Source: Deltaproteobacteria bacterium (GTDB taxonomy: Bacteria; Desulfobacterota; Desulfobacteria; Desulfobacterales; SURF-7). Taken from it: a DNA stretch of 5,489 bases. The notes below the pieces were generated by a model. It did not search any database. It saw nothing but the letters and a program-made list of their open reading frames with translations, and was not told the origin of the DNA. Position numbers and translations under genes: made by a program. Every line of letters starts with the position of its first letter. The first letter of the stretch is position 1. This document shows positions 1 to 5,489 of the stretch, piece by piece. The stretch lies in the NCBI GenBank assembly GCA_019307665.1, contig JAFDJC010000219.1, positions 1-5,489 on the forward strand, given 5' to 3'.

Positions 1-397
1 AGTAATGCTTGGAGGTCTGCTTGCCGGAACAGAGGAAAGTCCTGGTGAAACGATATTCTTTCAGGGGCGCAGCTATAAAGTATACCGAGGGATGGGCTCT
101 GTTGAGGCAATGAAAAGAGGCAGCAAGGATCGATACTACCAGGGAGAAGATGTTGATGAAGATAAATTGGTTCCAGAGGGAATAGTCGGAAGAGTTCCTT
201 ACAGGGGTACGGTCATTTCGAACATTGAGCAACTGGTTGGAGGGCTGAAGGCCGGTATGGGATATGTCGGCAGTCGCACCATAGAAGAATTAAGAGAAAA
301 ATCAAGGTTTATAAAAATCAGTGCCGCCGGTATGCGGGAAAGTCATGTTCATGATGTTATCATTCCTAAAGAGGCGCCGAATTACCGGTTAGATTAA
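1..397 (+). CDS. guaB: IMP dehydrogenase, C-terminal part (5' end outside window)
   Basis: Oxidises IMP to XMP with NAD+, the committed step of GTP synthesis; cytosolic tetramer. The frame is already open at position 2 (a Val codon before the Met at 5-7), so the true start lies left of the window. About 131 residues are seen. They include the phosphate-site segment GGLLAGTEESPGE, the IMP-binding YRGMGS, the mobile flap with the catalytic Arg-Tyr dyad in KDRYYQ (codons at 131-136), the flap run PEGIVGRVPYRG, and the C-terminal AAGMRESHVHDV, which in this family supplies the monovalent-cation site to the neighbouring subunit. The tail IIPKEAPNYRLD and TAA at 395-397 look like a normal family terminus. 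The CBS domains and active-site Cys loop would lie upstream and cannot be judged. No guaA follows; the next gene is dnaE after 125 bp. Confidence 0.96.
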   Translation, partial: VMLGGLLAGTEESPGETIFFQGRSYKVYRGMGSVEAMKRGSKDRYYQGEDVDEDKLVPEGIVGRVPYRGTVISNIEQLVGGLKAGMGYVGSRTIEELREKSRFIKISAAGMRESHVHDVIIPKEAPNYRLD

Positions 398-450
398 ATT
401 TAAAAAATTAATTATGACGATCATGTAAACAATCAACAAATCCATTTATT

Positions 451-476
451 GTCATTCCGGCTTTCGCCGGAGTGAC
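451..476. repeat. Palindromic dispersed-repeat-like hairpin between guaB and dnaE
   Basis: GTCATTCCGGC (451-461) pairs with GCCGGAGTGAC (466-476) around a TTTC loop: 11 pairs, one of them a G-T wobble (455/472). From general knowledge, near-identical GTCATTCCGGC...GCCGGAATGAC palindromes recur in intergenic regions of many proteobacteria as REP-like elements; only one copy is in this window. In position it could also end or stabilise the guaB transcript. It is not a classic intrinsic terminator, because the first T run (488-492) lies 11 bases beyond the stem. Confidence 0.75.
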
Positions 477-484
477 GGAATTGG

Positions 485-499
485 GGCTTTTTCAAAGCC
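485..499 (+). other. Small hairpin just upstream of the dnaE ribosome binding site
   Basis: GGCTTT (485-490) can pair with AAAGCC (494-499) around a TTC loop. It lies directly after the 451-476 palindrome and 15 bases before the dnaE Shine-Dalgarno. It could be the weak second half of a termination signal for guaB or a 5' leader structure for dnaE. The stem is only 6 bp, so it may be fortuitous. Confidence 0.35.
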
Positions 500-514
500 A
501 CTAAAAACAAAAAC

Positions 515-520
515 AGGAAA
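515..520 (+). promoter_or_regulatory. Ribosome binding site of dnaE
   Basis: AGGAAA ends two bases before the ATG at 523, so the AGGA core has 4-nt spacing. It is a modest, close-set Shine-Dalgarno. It supports the 523 start, as does the position of the HLHVH motif at residues 9-13, where family members have it; the next in-frame Met (residue 29) would delete this motif. I see no convincing -35/-10 pair in the 125-bp spacer, so dnaE may be read from guaB or from a promoter I cannot recognise. Confidence 0.6.
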
Positions 521-522
521 CT

Positions 523-3500
523 ATGACAGACACAACCAATTTTGTTCATCTGCATGTTCATACACAGTACAGCCTTCTTGATGGCGCTATACGTCTAGAC
601 CCTCTCATGAAAAAAGCTGCTGAATTCAATATGAAATCGATTGGCATTACAGACCATGGAACAATGTTCGGCACCATCGAATTTTATGAAAAAGCGGTAA
701 AGGCTAATATTAAACCTATCATCGGTTGTGAATGTTATGTGGCCCCTAGAACACTCTATGACAAAACATCGTTTGATGCCAAAAGACTTAGGCATCTTGT
801 GCTTTTGGCTGAGAATCAGGAAGGGTACCGCAATTTGTGCAAGCTTGCCACCATAGCACAACTTAAAGGATTTTATTATAGACCTCGTATCGACAAAGAT
901 ATTTTAAAACAACATAAAGAGGGAATTATAGCCCTGTCCGCATGTTTGCATGGTGAAATTCCAAAACTGATACTTGAAGGTAAAAAGGACGAGGCATTAA
1001 AAACCGCACAATTCTATCAGAATCTTTTAGGCGAAAACAATTTTTTCCTGGAAATACAACACAATGGTTTAGAAGAACAGAGTAAAGTCAATCATGTACT
1101 TGCCGAAATGAGCGACAGGCTTTCAATCCCACTTGTGGCTACCAACGACTGCCACTATCTTGACAGCCGGGATATGCAAGCACATGATGCACTCCTGTGT
1201 ATTCAGACAGGTAAAACCATTAAAGAAGAAGACCGGTTCCGTTTTCATACCGACCAGCTTTATTTTAAATCCGGCCAGGAGATGCAGGAAACTCTCGGGC
1301 ATTATCCGGGAGCCATAGATAATACAATAGAAATCGCAGAACGCTGTCATGTTGAATTCGATTTTAATACTTATCATTTTCCTGGATTTACGACTGATTC
1401 AGACAAGTCCACAGACGAGCTTTTTGATTTGGAAGTAAGGAAAGGATACCAGGAGAGGCTGCAGAAGTTAAAATCAAAGACACCCGACCTCGATCAGGAC
1501 ATTTACGATAAAAGGCTTGAATATGAGGTTGAAGTCATCAAAAAAATGGGGTTTTCGAGTTATTTTTTAATTGTGGCTGATTTTATAAGGTTTGGTAAGG
1601 AAAACGGGGTTCCTGTTGGGCCTGGTAGAGGGTCTGCTGCGGGGAGTATTGTGGCATACTCCCTCGGCATTACGGATCTTGATCCGATAGAACACGGCCT
1701 TATTTTTGAACGTTTTCTGAATCCTGCAAGGACAAGTATGCCGGATATTGATGTCGACTTTTGTATTAACGGTCGCGAGAAGGTGTTCAAGTATGTCGTT
1801 GATCGATATGGGGGCGGAGACTATGTGGCACAGATTATTACTTTTGGAAAACTTAAAACCAGAGCGGTGATTCGTGATGTGGGCAGAGCGCTTGATATAC
1901 CCCTTAGCGAGGTTGATAAAATAGCAAAAATGGTGCCTGATGTATTGAATATCAGTCTCAGTGATGCAATAGCTCAGGAGCCGAGACTTTCAGAGCTTGC
2001 CAGGGAAAATTCTGAAATAGAAAACTTATTGCAAATATGCCGTGTCTTAGAAGGCCTTCCAAGACATGCATCCACCCATGCAGCCGGTGTTGTAATAAGT
2101 GACAAACCGCTTGTCAATTACCTTCCCCTGTACAAGGGAAAAAAGGGGGAGGTCGTCACCCAGTTTGACATGAAGAAAGTTGAAAAGATCGGACTGATCA
2201 AATTCGATTTTCTTGGACTTCGCAATTTAACGGTTATTGATAATACATTGAAGATAATCGGAGAGCAGGGTAAAACGCCACCGGATATAGTGAATTTGCC
2301 ATTTGATGACAAGGAAACGTACCGATTGCTTTCAAATGGTGATACCGCAGGCGTGTTTCAACTCGAAAGTGCCGGAATGAAAAATCTTCTTGTAAAATTA
2401 AAGCCGGAAGACTTTGCGGATGTTACAGCCCTTGTAGCACTTTACCGGCCCGGACCACTGGACAGTGGTATGGTTGATGATTTTGTTGAGAGAAAGCACG
2501 GCAGAGAGCCTGTGAAGTATCTTGTTCCTGAACTTGAACCTATTTTGAAAGAAACGTATGGTGTAATATTATACCAGGAACAGGTCATGAAAATAGCCGG
2601 GACTCTTGCCAATTACTCCATGGCAGACGCGGATGGCCTCAGAAAAGCGATGGGAAAGAAAATCGTTGAAATGATGGCTGAGCACAGAAACCTGTTCATG
2701 AAAGGAGCAACCGAAAATAACATTCCGGAGGATAAAGCAAAAAGCATTTTTGACTTGATGGAAAAATTCGGAGGATATGGTTTCAATAAATCACACAGTG
2801 CAGCTTATGCCATGATTGCATATCAGACCGCTTATCTGAAAGCGCATTTTCCTGTTGAATTTATGGCATCTCTTCTGACAAGTGAAATGCAATCATCGGA
2901 AGATGTCGTTAAATATATTGCAGAATGTCGAAGTCATGGTATTGACGTTCTTCCGCCGGATATTAATGAGAGTAAAAAAAGTTTCACCGTAAGTGAGGGT
3001 AAGATCAGATTCGGGATGGCTGCTGTAAAAAATGTTGGGGAAGCGGCCATAGAATCGATAATTGAAGAGCGTAATAAAGACAAATTCTCTTCTCTTTTTA
3101 AGTTTTGTGAACGGGTTAGTCTCAGAAAAGTAAACAAACGTGTTATTGAAAGCCTGATTAAATGCGGTGCATTTGATTCAACAGGCGATTTTCGGTCAAG
3201 AATGATGGCATCCCTTGAAGATGCACTTGATTACGGACAAGTGATTCAGAAAGAAAGGTCGGACCCGCAAATGGGCCTTTTTGATATGGATGACGAGGCC
3301 ATGTTAACCAATGTTCCGTCCATGCCGGAAATCGACGAGTGGAGTGAAAAAGAGCGGCTTGTTTTTGAAAAGGAATCACTTGGCTTTTATGTTTCAGGTC
3401 ATCCTCTTGCTCGATATGTACACATAATGGATAAGTTTACTAATGCAGATTCTGTTTCAATAAAGGAGATGAATGACAAAGCGGCAATTAGAATTGGCGG

Positions 3501-4050
3501 CATCATCAGCAATATTAAAAATTTACGAACAAAACGGCAGGAGTTGATGGCGTTTATCAATATTGAGGACTTGAAAGGTTCGGTTGAAATAATTATTTTT
3601 CCAAGAGTATTCAAACAGGCAGAAGATCTTTTGAAAGAAGATGTGTCCGTAATAATCCAGGGTGAAGTCCAGAAAGAGGAAAAAGGTGTTAAAGTAATTG
3701 CCGAATCCGTGGTGCCCATAGAAAAGGCTGAAGAAAACTGGACAGCGAGTGTTCACATCACATTGAATGCCGGCAGGACAGACAGAAACACGTTAAATGA
3801 ACTGAAAAAGATACTTGAAGTTTACCAGGGATCATGTTCGGGATATCTTCATTTGAAAATTCCTGAGAAGTCGGATACAGTTATAGAGCTTCCGGATACG
3901 TTAAGACTTGAAACCGGAGAGGATCTGGTGAGAGAAGTTAACCGACTGTTAGGATATAACGCAATTCAAACCGAATGCAGTGAGATATCCATTTCCCAGC
4001 AAAAAAAAAGATTCAACGGCAATAATCGTCATTCAAACACCTGGAACTGA
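523..4050 (+). CDS. dnaE: DNA polymerase III subunit alpha (replicative polymerase, PHP-intact DnaE)
   Basis: Catalytic subunit of the replicative DNA polymerase III holoenzyme, 1175 aa (E. coli DnaE is 1160 aa). Domains in order: N-terminal PHP (about 1-280) with HLHVH at 9-13, TDHG at 43-46, CECY at 69-72, SACLHGEIP at 139-147 and NDCHY at 208-212; C-family palm/fingers with GPGRGSAAGS (366-375), PDIDVDF (catalytic Asp410 and Asp412) and KFDFLGL (third Asp562); helix-hairpin-helix region around 827-900; internal beta-clamp motif QMGLF (916-920, equivalent to E. coli QADMF); OB fold about 987-1066; and a C-terminal, probably tau-binding domain to about 1150. The last residues (QQKKRFNGNNRHSNTWN) form a polar, probably disordered tail encoded across an A9 run. 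No intein or frameshift interrupts the gene. It follows guaB by 125 bp and converges on an oleA-like gene 29 bp downstream. All nine PHP metal ligands are kept, unlike E. coli, which suggests built-in 3'-5' exonuclease proofreading (inference). Confidence 0.98.
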   Translation: MTDTTNFVHLHVHTQYSLLDGAIRLDPLMKKAAEFNMKSIGITDHGTMFGTIEFYEKAVKANIKPIIGCECYVAPRTLYDKTSFDAKRLRHLVLLAENQEGYRNLCKLATIAQLKGFYYRPRIDKDILKQHKEGIIALSACLHGEIPKLILEGKKDEALKTAQFYQNLLGENNFFLEIQHNGLEEQSKVNHVLAEMSDRLSIPLVATNDCHYLDSRDMQAHDALLCIQTGKTIKEEDRFRFHTDQLYFKSGQEMQETLGHYPGAIDNTIEIAERCHVEFDFNTYHFPGFTTDSDKSTDELFDLEVRKGYQERLQKLKSKTPDLDQDIYDKRLEYEVEVIKKMGFSSYFLIVADFIRFGKENGVPVGPGRGSAAGSIVAYSLGITDLDPIEHGLIFERFLNPARTSMPDIDVDFCINGREKVFKYVVDRYGGGDYVAQIITFGKLKTRAVIRDVGRALDIPLSEVDKIAKMVPDVLNISLSDAIAQEPRLSELARENSEIENLLQICRVLEGLPRHASTHAAGVVISDKPLVNYLPLYKGKKGEVVTQFDMKKVEKIGLIKFDFLGLRNLTVIDNTLKIIGEQGKTPPDIVNLPFDDKETYRLLSNGDTAGVFQLESAGMKNLLVKLKPEDFADVTALVALYRPGPLDSGMVDDFVERKHGREPVKYLVPELEPILKETYGVILYQEQVMKIAGTLANYSMADADGLRKAMGKKIVEMMAEHRNLFMKGATENNIPEDKAKSIFDLMEKFGGYGFNKSHSAAYAMIAYQTAYLKAHFPVEFMASLLTSEMQSSEDVVKYIAECRSHGIDVLPPDINESKKSFTVSEGKIRFGMAAVKNVGEAAIESIIEERNKDKFSSLFKFCERVSLRKVNKRVIESLIKCGAFDSTGDFRSRMMASLEDALDYGQVIQKERSDPQMGLFDMDDEAMLTNVPSMPEIDEWSEKERLVFEKESLGFYVSGHPLARYVHIMDKFTNADSVSIKEMNDKAAIRIGGIISNIKNLRTKRQELMAFINIEDLKGSVEIIIFPRVFKQAEDLLKEDVSVIIQGEVQKEEKGVKVIAESVVPIEKAEENWTASVHITLNAGRTDRNTLNELKKILEVYQGSCSGYLHLKIPEKSDTVIELPDTLRLETGEDLVREVNRLLGYNAIQTECSEISISQQKKRFNGNNRHSNTWN

Positions 4051-4058
4051 TTCAGATA

Positions 4059-4098
4059 TTACCAGGAAATGCTCATCTGTTACCAAGAAATGCTCATC
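4059..4098. repeat. 21-bp tandem duplication at the 3' end of the oleA-like gene
   Basis: TTACCAGGAAATGCTCATC (4059-4077) and TTACCAAGAAATGCTCATC (4080-4098) differ at one base and repeat with a 21-bp period. On the minus strand the second copy encodes the last five residues and stop (MSISW*). The first copy, after the stop, repeats Gln-MSISW* in the same frame. The period is a multiple of three, so this looks like a recent in-frame duplication of the gene end. It fills most of the 29-bp gap between dnaE and the convergent gene, and no terminator hairpin is visible there. Confidence 0.9.
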
Positions 4099-5108
4099 AT
4101 CGAACAATTCAGGCCACTGCCTATTCCCAGAAGGGCGACATGATCACCTTTTTTAATTGTTTTTTCTTTCTCAGCCAGAGAAAGTGTTATTGGTACTGCG
4201 GCAGGTCCTATATTGCCAAGTGTATAAAAGTTAAGCTGTGATTTTTCAGGTGTTAGGCCAAGGACCTGGTTCAGGACTTCCATGTTTCTAGCACTTACCT
4301 GATGCGGCATATATCGGTCAATTGTTGCATCGCTCCAGTTTTCAAGTCGTGTGCCGGCTATTTTCCATGTTTCATTGGCTAGCTTAACACCGTATTTCAT
4401 CACTTTAGGCGCGTCGGCTTTCATACGTTTCTTCTGGCCTAGACATAATCTGCTATGCTCTGTCGCAGCCCGGCTTACTGATCCGTTTACAACGTGGCCT
4501 GTGCGTGACAGGTCTTTATGACTCAATATCATTGCGGCGCCTCCGGAACCCAGAGTAAGTGTGGCGAAGTTTTCCTGAAATGTCTGCATTGTGATATCCG
4601 GGCTCTGTAAAATATTAATGGTAGATTCAACGACCTCACGGGCGTTTTCACCATCGACAATTAATCCGTATTTAATAAGGCCGGTTTCGATCATTATTAT
4701 TATCGTACTGATGCCATTGATAAAACCAAGGCAGGCGTTGCCGATATCAAAGTTAATACATTCCGGAGAAAGTTCAAGATTTCCGTGCACCATGCATGAG
4801 ATGGACGGTTCAATATAATCTTTGCATACCGATGTGCTGATTATGCATCCTATTTCATTTTTATCAATACCGGCTGCCTCTATGGCTTTTCGGGCAGCCT
4901 TTGTGGCAATATCGCTCGGCATAACATCGATATCGAAGAATCGTCGTTCTCGAATGCCTGTGAGGCCTTCAATAATACCTTTTGGAACTTCTATACGTTC
5001 CATTGTTTCACTGATCTGATCTTCAAGATAAGAAGAGAGGATAGCATCTGTTGCCTCTTCATATTCTACTGATTCTATTGTTGTATTTCCACCTATGCTT
5101 ACACTCAT
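4080..5108 (-). CDS. oleA: OleA-type thiolase-superfamily enzyme (KAS III-like acyl-CoA condensing enzyme)
   Basis: 342 aa, close to the roughly 338 aa of characterised OleA. OleA joins two fatty acyl-CoAs head to head by non-decarboxylative Claisen condensation to a beta-keto acid, the first step to long-chain olefins. Seen in the sequence: nucleophile Cys126 in GNACLGFING, Glu100 in the YIEPS motif that OleA contributes across the dimer, His269 in PHQVSARN, Asn299 in GNIGPA, and the C-terminal glycine-rich GIGSGLNCSM. Relative to Xanthomonas OleA (Cys143, Glu117, His285, Asn315, as I recall them) the spacing is constant within one residue. Tyr-Ile-Glu-Pro-Ser and the GSGLNCSM ending favour OleA over housekeeping FabH. 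The ATG is chosen for the GGAGG nine bases upstream. No oleB, oleC or oleD adjoins it: downstream is convergent dnaE and upstream is 381 bp without a supported gene. The product may feed an olefin pathway encoded elsewhere, or another ketone or lipid route; the substrate cannot be told from sequence. Confidence 0.85.
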   Translation of the reverse strand: MSVSIGGNTTIESVEYEEATDAILSSYLEDQISETMERIEVPKGIIEGLTGIRERRFFDIDVMPSDIATKAARKAIEAAGIDKNEIGCIISTSVCKDYIEPSISCMVHGNLELSPECINFDIGNACLGFINGISTIIIMIETGLIKYGLIVDGENAREVVESTINILQSPDITMQTFQENFATLTLGSGGAAMILSHKDLSRTGHVVNGSVSRAATEHSRLCLGQKKRMKADAPKVMKYGVKLANETWKIAGTRLENWSDATIDRYMPHQVSARNMEVLNQVLGLTPEKSQLNFYTLGNIGPAAVPITLSLAEKEKTIKKGDHVALLGIGSGLNCSMMSISW

Positions 5109-5117
5109 AAATTAAAA

Positions 5118-5122
5118 CCTCC
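5118..5122 (-). promoter_or_regulatory. Strong Shine-Dalgarno of the oleA-like gene
   Basis: CCTCC on the + strand reads GGAGG on the minus strand, nine bases before the ATG (5108-5106). It is a near-perfect ribosome binding site and fixes the start. It is stronger than the dnaE site. Confidence 0.85.
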
Positions 5123-5132
5123 AAGTTGTTGA

Positions 5133-5174
5133 ATACTGTTTCCAGTTTGGAACACTGTTAACACTTAACAGTAT
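5133..5174. promoter_or_regulatory. Candidate operator array upstream of oleA
   Basis: A perfect 8-bp inverted repeat, ACTGTTAA-CAC-TTAACAGT (5154-5172), is preceded by a further half-site ATACTGTT (5133-5140), which is the exact reverse complement of AACAGTAT at 5167-5174. Between them lies a short TTCC...GGAA dyad (5140-5143/5149-5152). The palindrome overlaps the predicted -10 box and transcription start. This is the usual place for a dimeric repressor such as a TetR- or GntR-family regulator of lipid genes. The regulator is not in the window, and its identity is unknown. Confidence 0.5.
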
Positions 5175-5197
5175 AAAAAGCAACTCTGATTTTATAA
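5170..5197 (-). promoter_or_regulatory. Putative sigma-70-type promoter of oleA
   Basis: On the minus strand, TATACT (5175-5170) matches the -10 consensus at five of six positions. A weak -35, TTATAA (5197-5192, three of six), sits 16 bp upstream. Transcription would start near 5163, inside the 5154-5172 palindrome, giving a leader of about 55 nt. The poor -35 would fit a gene needing an activator; the duplicated TCTGATTTTA just upstream is a possible site for one. Confidence 0.4.
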
Positions 5198-5208
5198 TTC
5201 TGATTTTA
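5185..5208. repeat. 10-bp direct repeat upstream of the oleA promoter
   Basis: TCTGATTTTA occurs at 5185-5194 and again at 5199-5208, period 14 bp. The first copy overlaps the weak -35 element. The second runs into an imperfect dyad, CTGATTTTAAAGATCAG (5200-5216). It may be a regulator-binding site, but AT-rich sequence makes chance repeats likely. Confidence 0.4.
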
Positions 5209-5346
5209 AAGATCAGGTAAATATCGACACGCAACCTGAAGAATAAGTTGATAGGGTGTAATTAAAACTGTTGGTTAAAATTTTAGCTTATTTAGATAAG
5301 CGCCTTCACACACTGAAAACAAATTAACACTTTACAAAGAGTAAAA
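5209..5346. other. AT-rich intergenic stretch without a supported gene
   Basis: No start codon with ribosome binding site and no sustained reading frame is seen here. It holds a 6-bp hairpin (GCTTAT 5286-5291 / ATAAGC 5296-5301) with no T run after it. It also holds a second TTAACACTT (5324-5332), identical to part of the operator palindrome at 5158-5166, followed by a TTTAC/GTAAA dyad (5331-5335 / 5341-5345). The duplicated motif might be a distal operator. Confidence 0.4.
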
Positions 5347-5431
5347 GCCTCGGGTGGCCCAGACAACTCGTTGTTTGGGTGCGCAGCACAAGAAGTCGGC
5401 AATAATCGGAAATGGACGATTGGAGACCGAC
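5347..5431 (+). other. Structured segment: candidate structured RNA or group II intron 5' end
   Basis: This segment is clearly richer in GC than the flanking spacer and contains several helices. A hairpin pairs CCCAGACAA (5358-5366) with TTGTTTGGG (5371-5379) around CTCG. Next is GTGC/GCAC (5379-5382 / 5386-5389). Last is a nested structure of GTCGG/CCGAC (5395-5399 / 5427-5431) enclosing AATCG/CGATT (5404-5408 / 5417-5421). GTGCG at 5379-5383 matches the conserved 5' end of group II introns, and a later AAGTC (5393-5397) before a helix-enclosed hairpin resembles the start of intron domain I. If so, the intron body and any reverse transcriptase lie right of the window. Alternatives are a dispersed palindromic repeat or a partial gene: frames on both strands (5317-5489 + and 5332-5487 -) stay open without a supported start. 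Confidence 0.3.
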
Positions 5432-5489
5432 AAACCTGCAAAAACTTTAATGAGAGGGAAATGTGTCGTCAAAAACCTATTTTTTGGAT

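Noticed and set aside
1600..2300. Intein or split in DnaE near the catalytic aspartates
   Set aside because: DnaE is a common intein site, but the frame runs straight through GPGRGSAAGS, PDIDVDF and KFDFLGL at normal family spacing.
3158..3719. Open minus-strand frames opposite dnaE (3158-3379, 3399-3719)
   Set aside because: They lie wholly inside the well-conserved dnaE frame, have no recognisable domain and no ribosome binding site that I could see; they are shadows of the coding strand.
4051..4079. Bidirectional terminator between dnaE and oleA
   Set aside because: The 29-bp gap contains no inverted repeat or T run; only the tandem duplication is there.
4591..5019. Two open + strand frames opposite the oleA-like gene
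   Set aside because: Both are antisense to clear thiolase motifs, have biased low-complexity translations and lack independent support.
5133..5208. CRISPR-like array from the repeated motifs near oleA
   Set aside because: The repeats are only 8-10 bp with irregular spacing, no 25-40-bp repeat-spacer pattern and no cas genes.
5332..5487. Open minus frame entering from the right edge and stopping at TAA 5334-5332 (about 51 codons)
   Set aside because: It could be the tail of an upstream minus-strand gene, but the translation shows no recognisable domain and it overlaps the structured segment; not called without flanking sequence.
5317..5489. Open + frame to the window edge, with ATG codons at 5450 and 5461
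   Set aside because: No start codon lies before 5450 apart from an unsupported TTG; the ATG at 5461 has a GAGG only three bases upstream, and just 9-13 codons can be seen from either ATG. The strong hairpins argue for non-coding sequence, but a partial gene cannot be excluded.

Overview
The window comes from a Gram-negative bacterial chromosome of moderate to low GC. The gene content suggests a deltaproteobacterium (Desulfobacterota, possibly a sulfate-reducer relative). This is inferred from the DnaE type, an OleA-type thiolase and a GTCATTCCGGC dispersed palindrome; no rRNA or other strict marker is present.

Layout, left to right. (1) The 3' end of guaB (IMP dehydrogenase) enters from the left on the + strand and stops at 397. 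(2) A 125-bp spacer carries an 11-bp-stem palindrome (451-476) and a small second hairpin (485-499) just before the next ribosome binding site. (3) A complete dnaE (523-4050, +) encodes the replicative DNA polymerase III alpha subunit. All nine PHP metal ligands, the three polymerase aspartates and the clamp-binding motif can be seen. (4) Only 29 bp after dnaE stops, a convergent gene ends (4080-5108, -). It encodes a thiolase-superfamily KAS III-like protein that matches OleA, the head-to-head fatty acyl condensing enzyme. A 21-bp tandem duplication repeats its last codons and stop. (5) The last 381 bp (5109-5489) contain no supported gene. The part next to oleA holds a strong Shine-Dalgarno, a plausible promoter and a palindromic operator array. 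The far end (5347-5431) is a more GC-rich, strongly structured segment that may be the start of a group II intron or another structured RNA or repeat.

GuaB (GTP supply) and DnaE (replication) are housekeeping genes. The oleA-like gene is the accessory component: it stands alone, with no oleB, oleC or oleD beside it in this window, and its promoter looks individually regulated. I saw no CRISPR array, tRNA, rRNA, intein or insertion sequence. The most noteworthy items are the solo OleA with its operator array, the unexplained structured segment at the right edge, and a DnaE predicted to carry an active PHP exonuclease.
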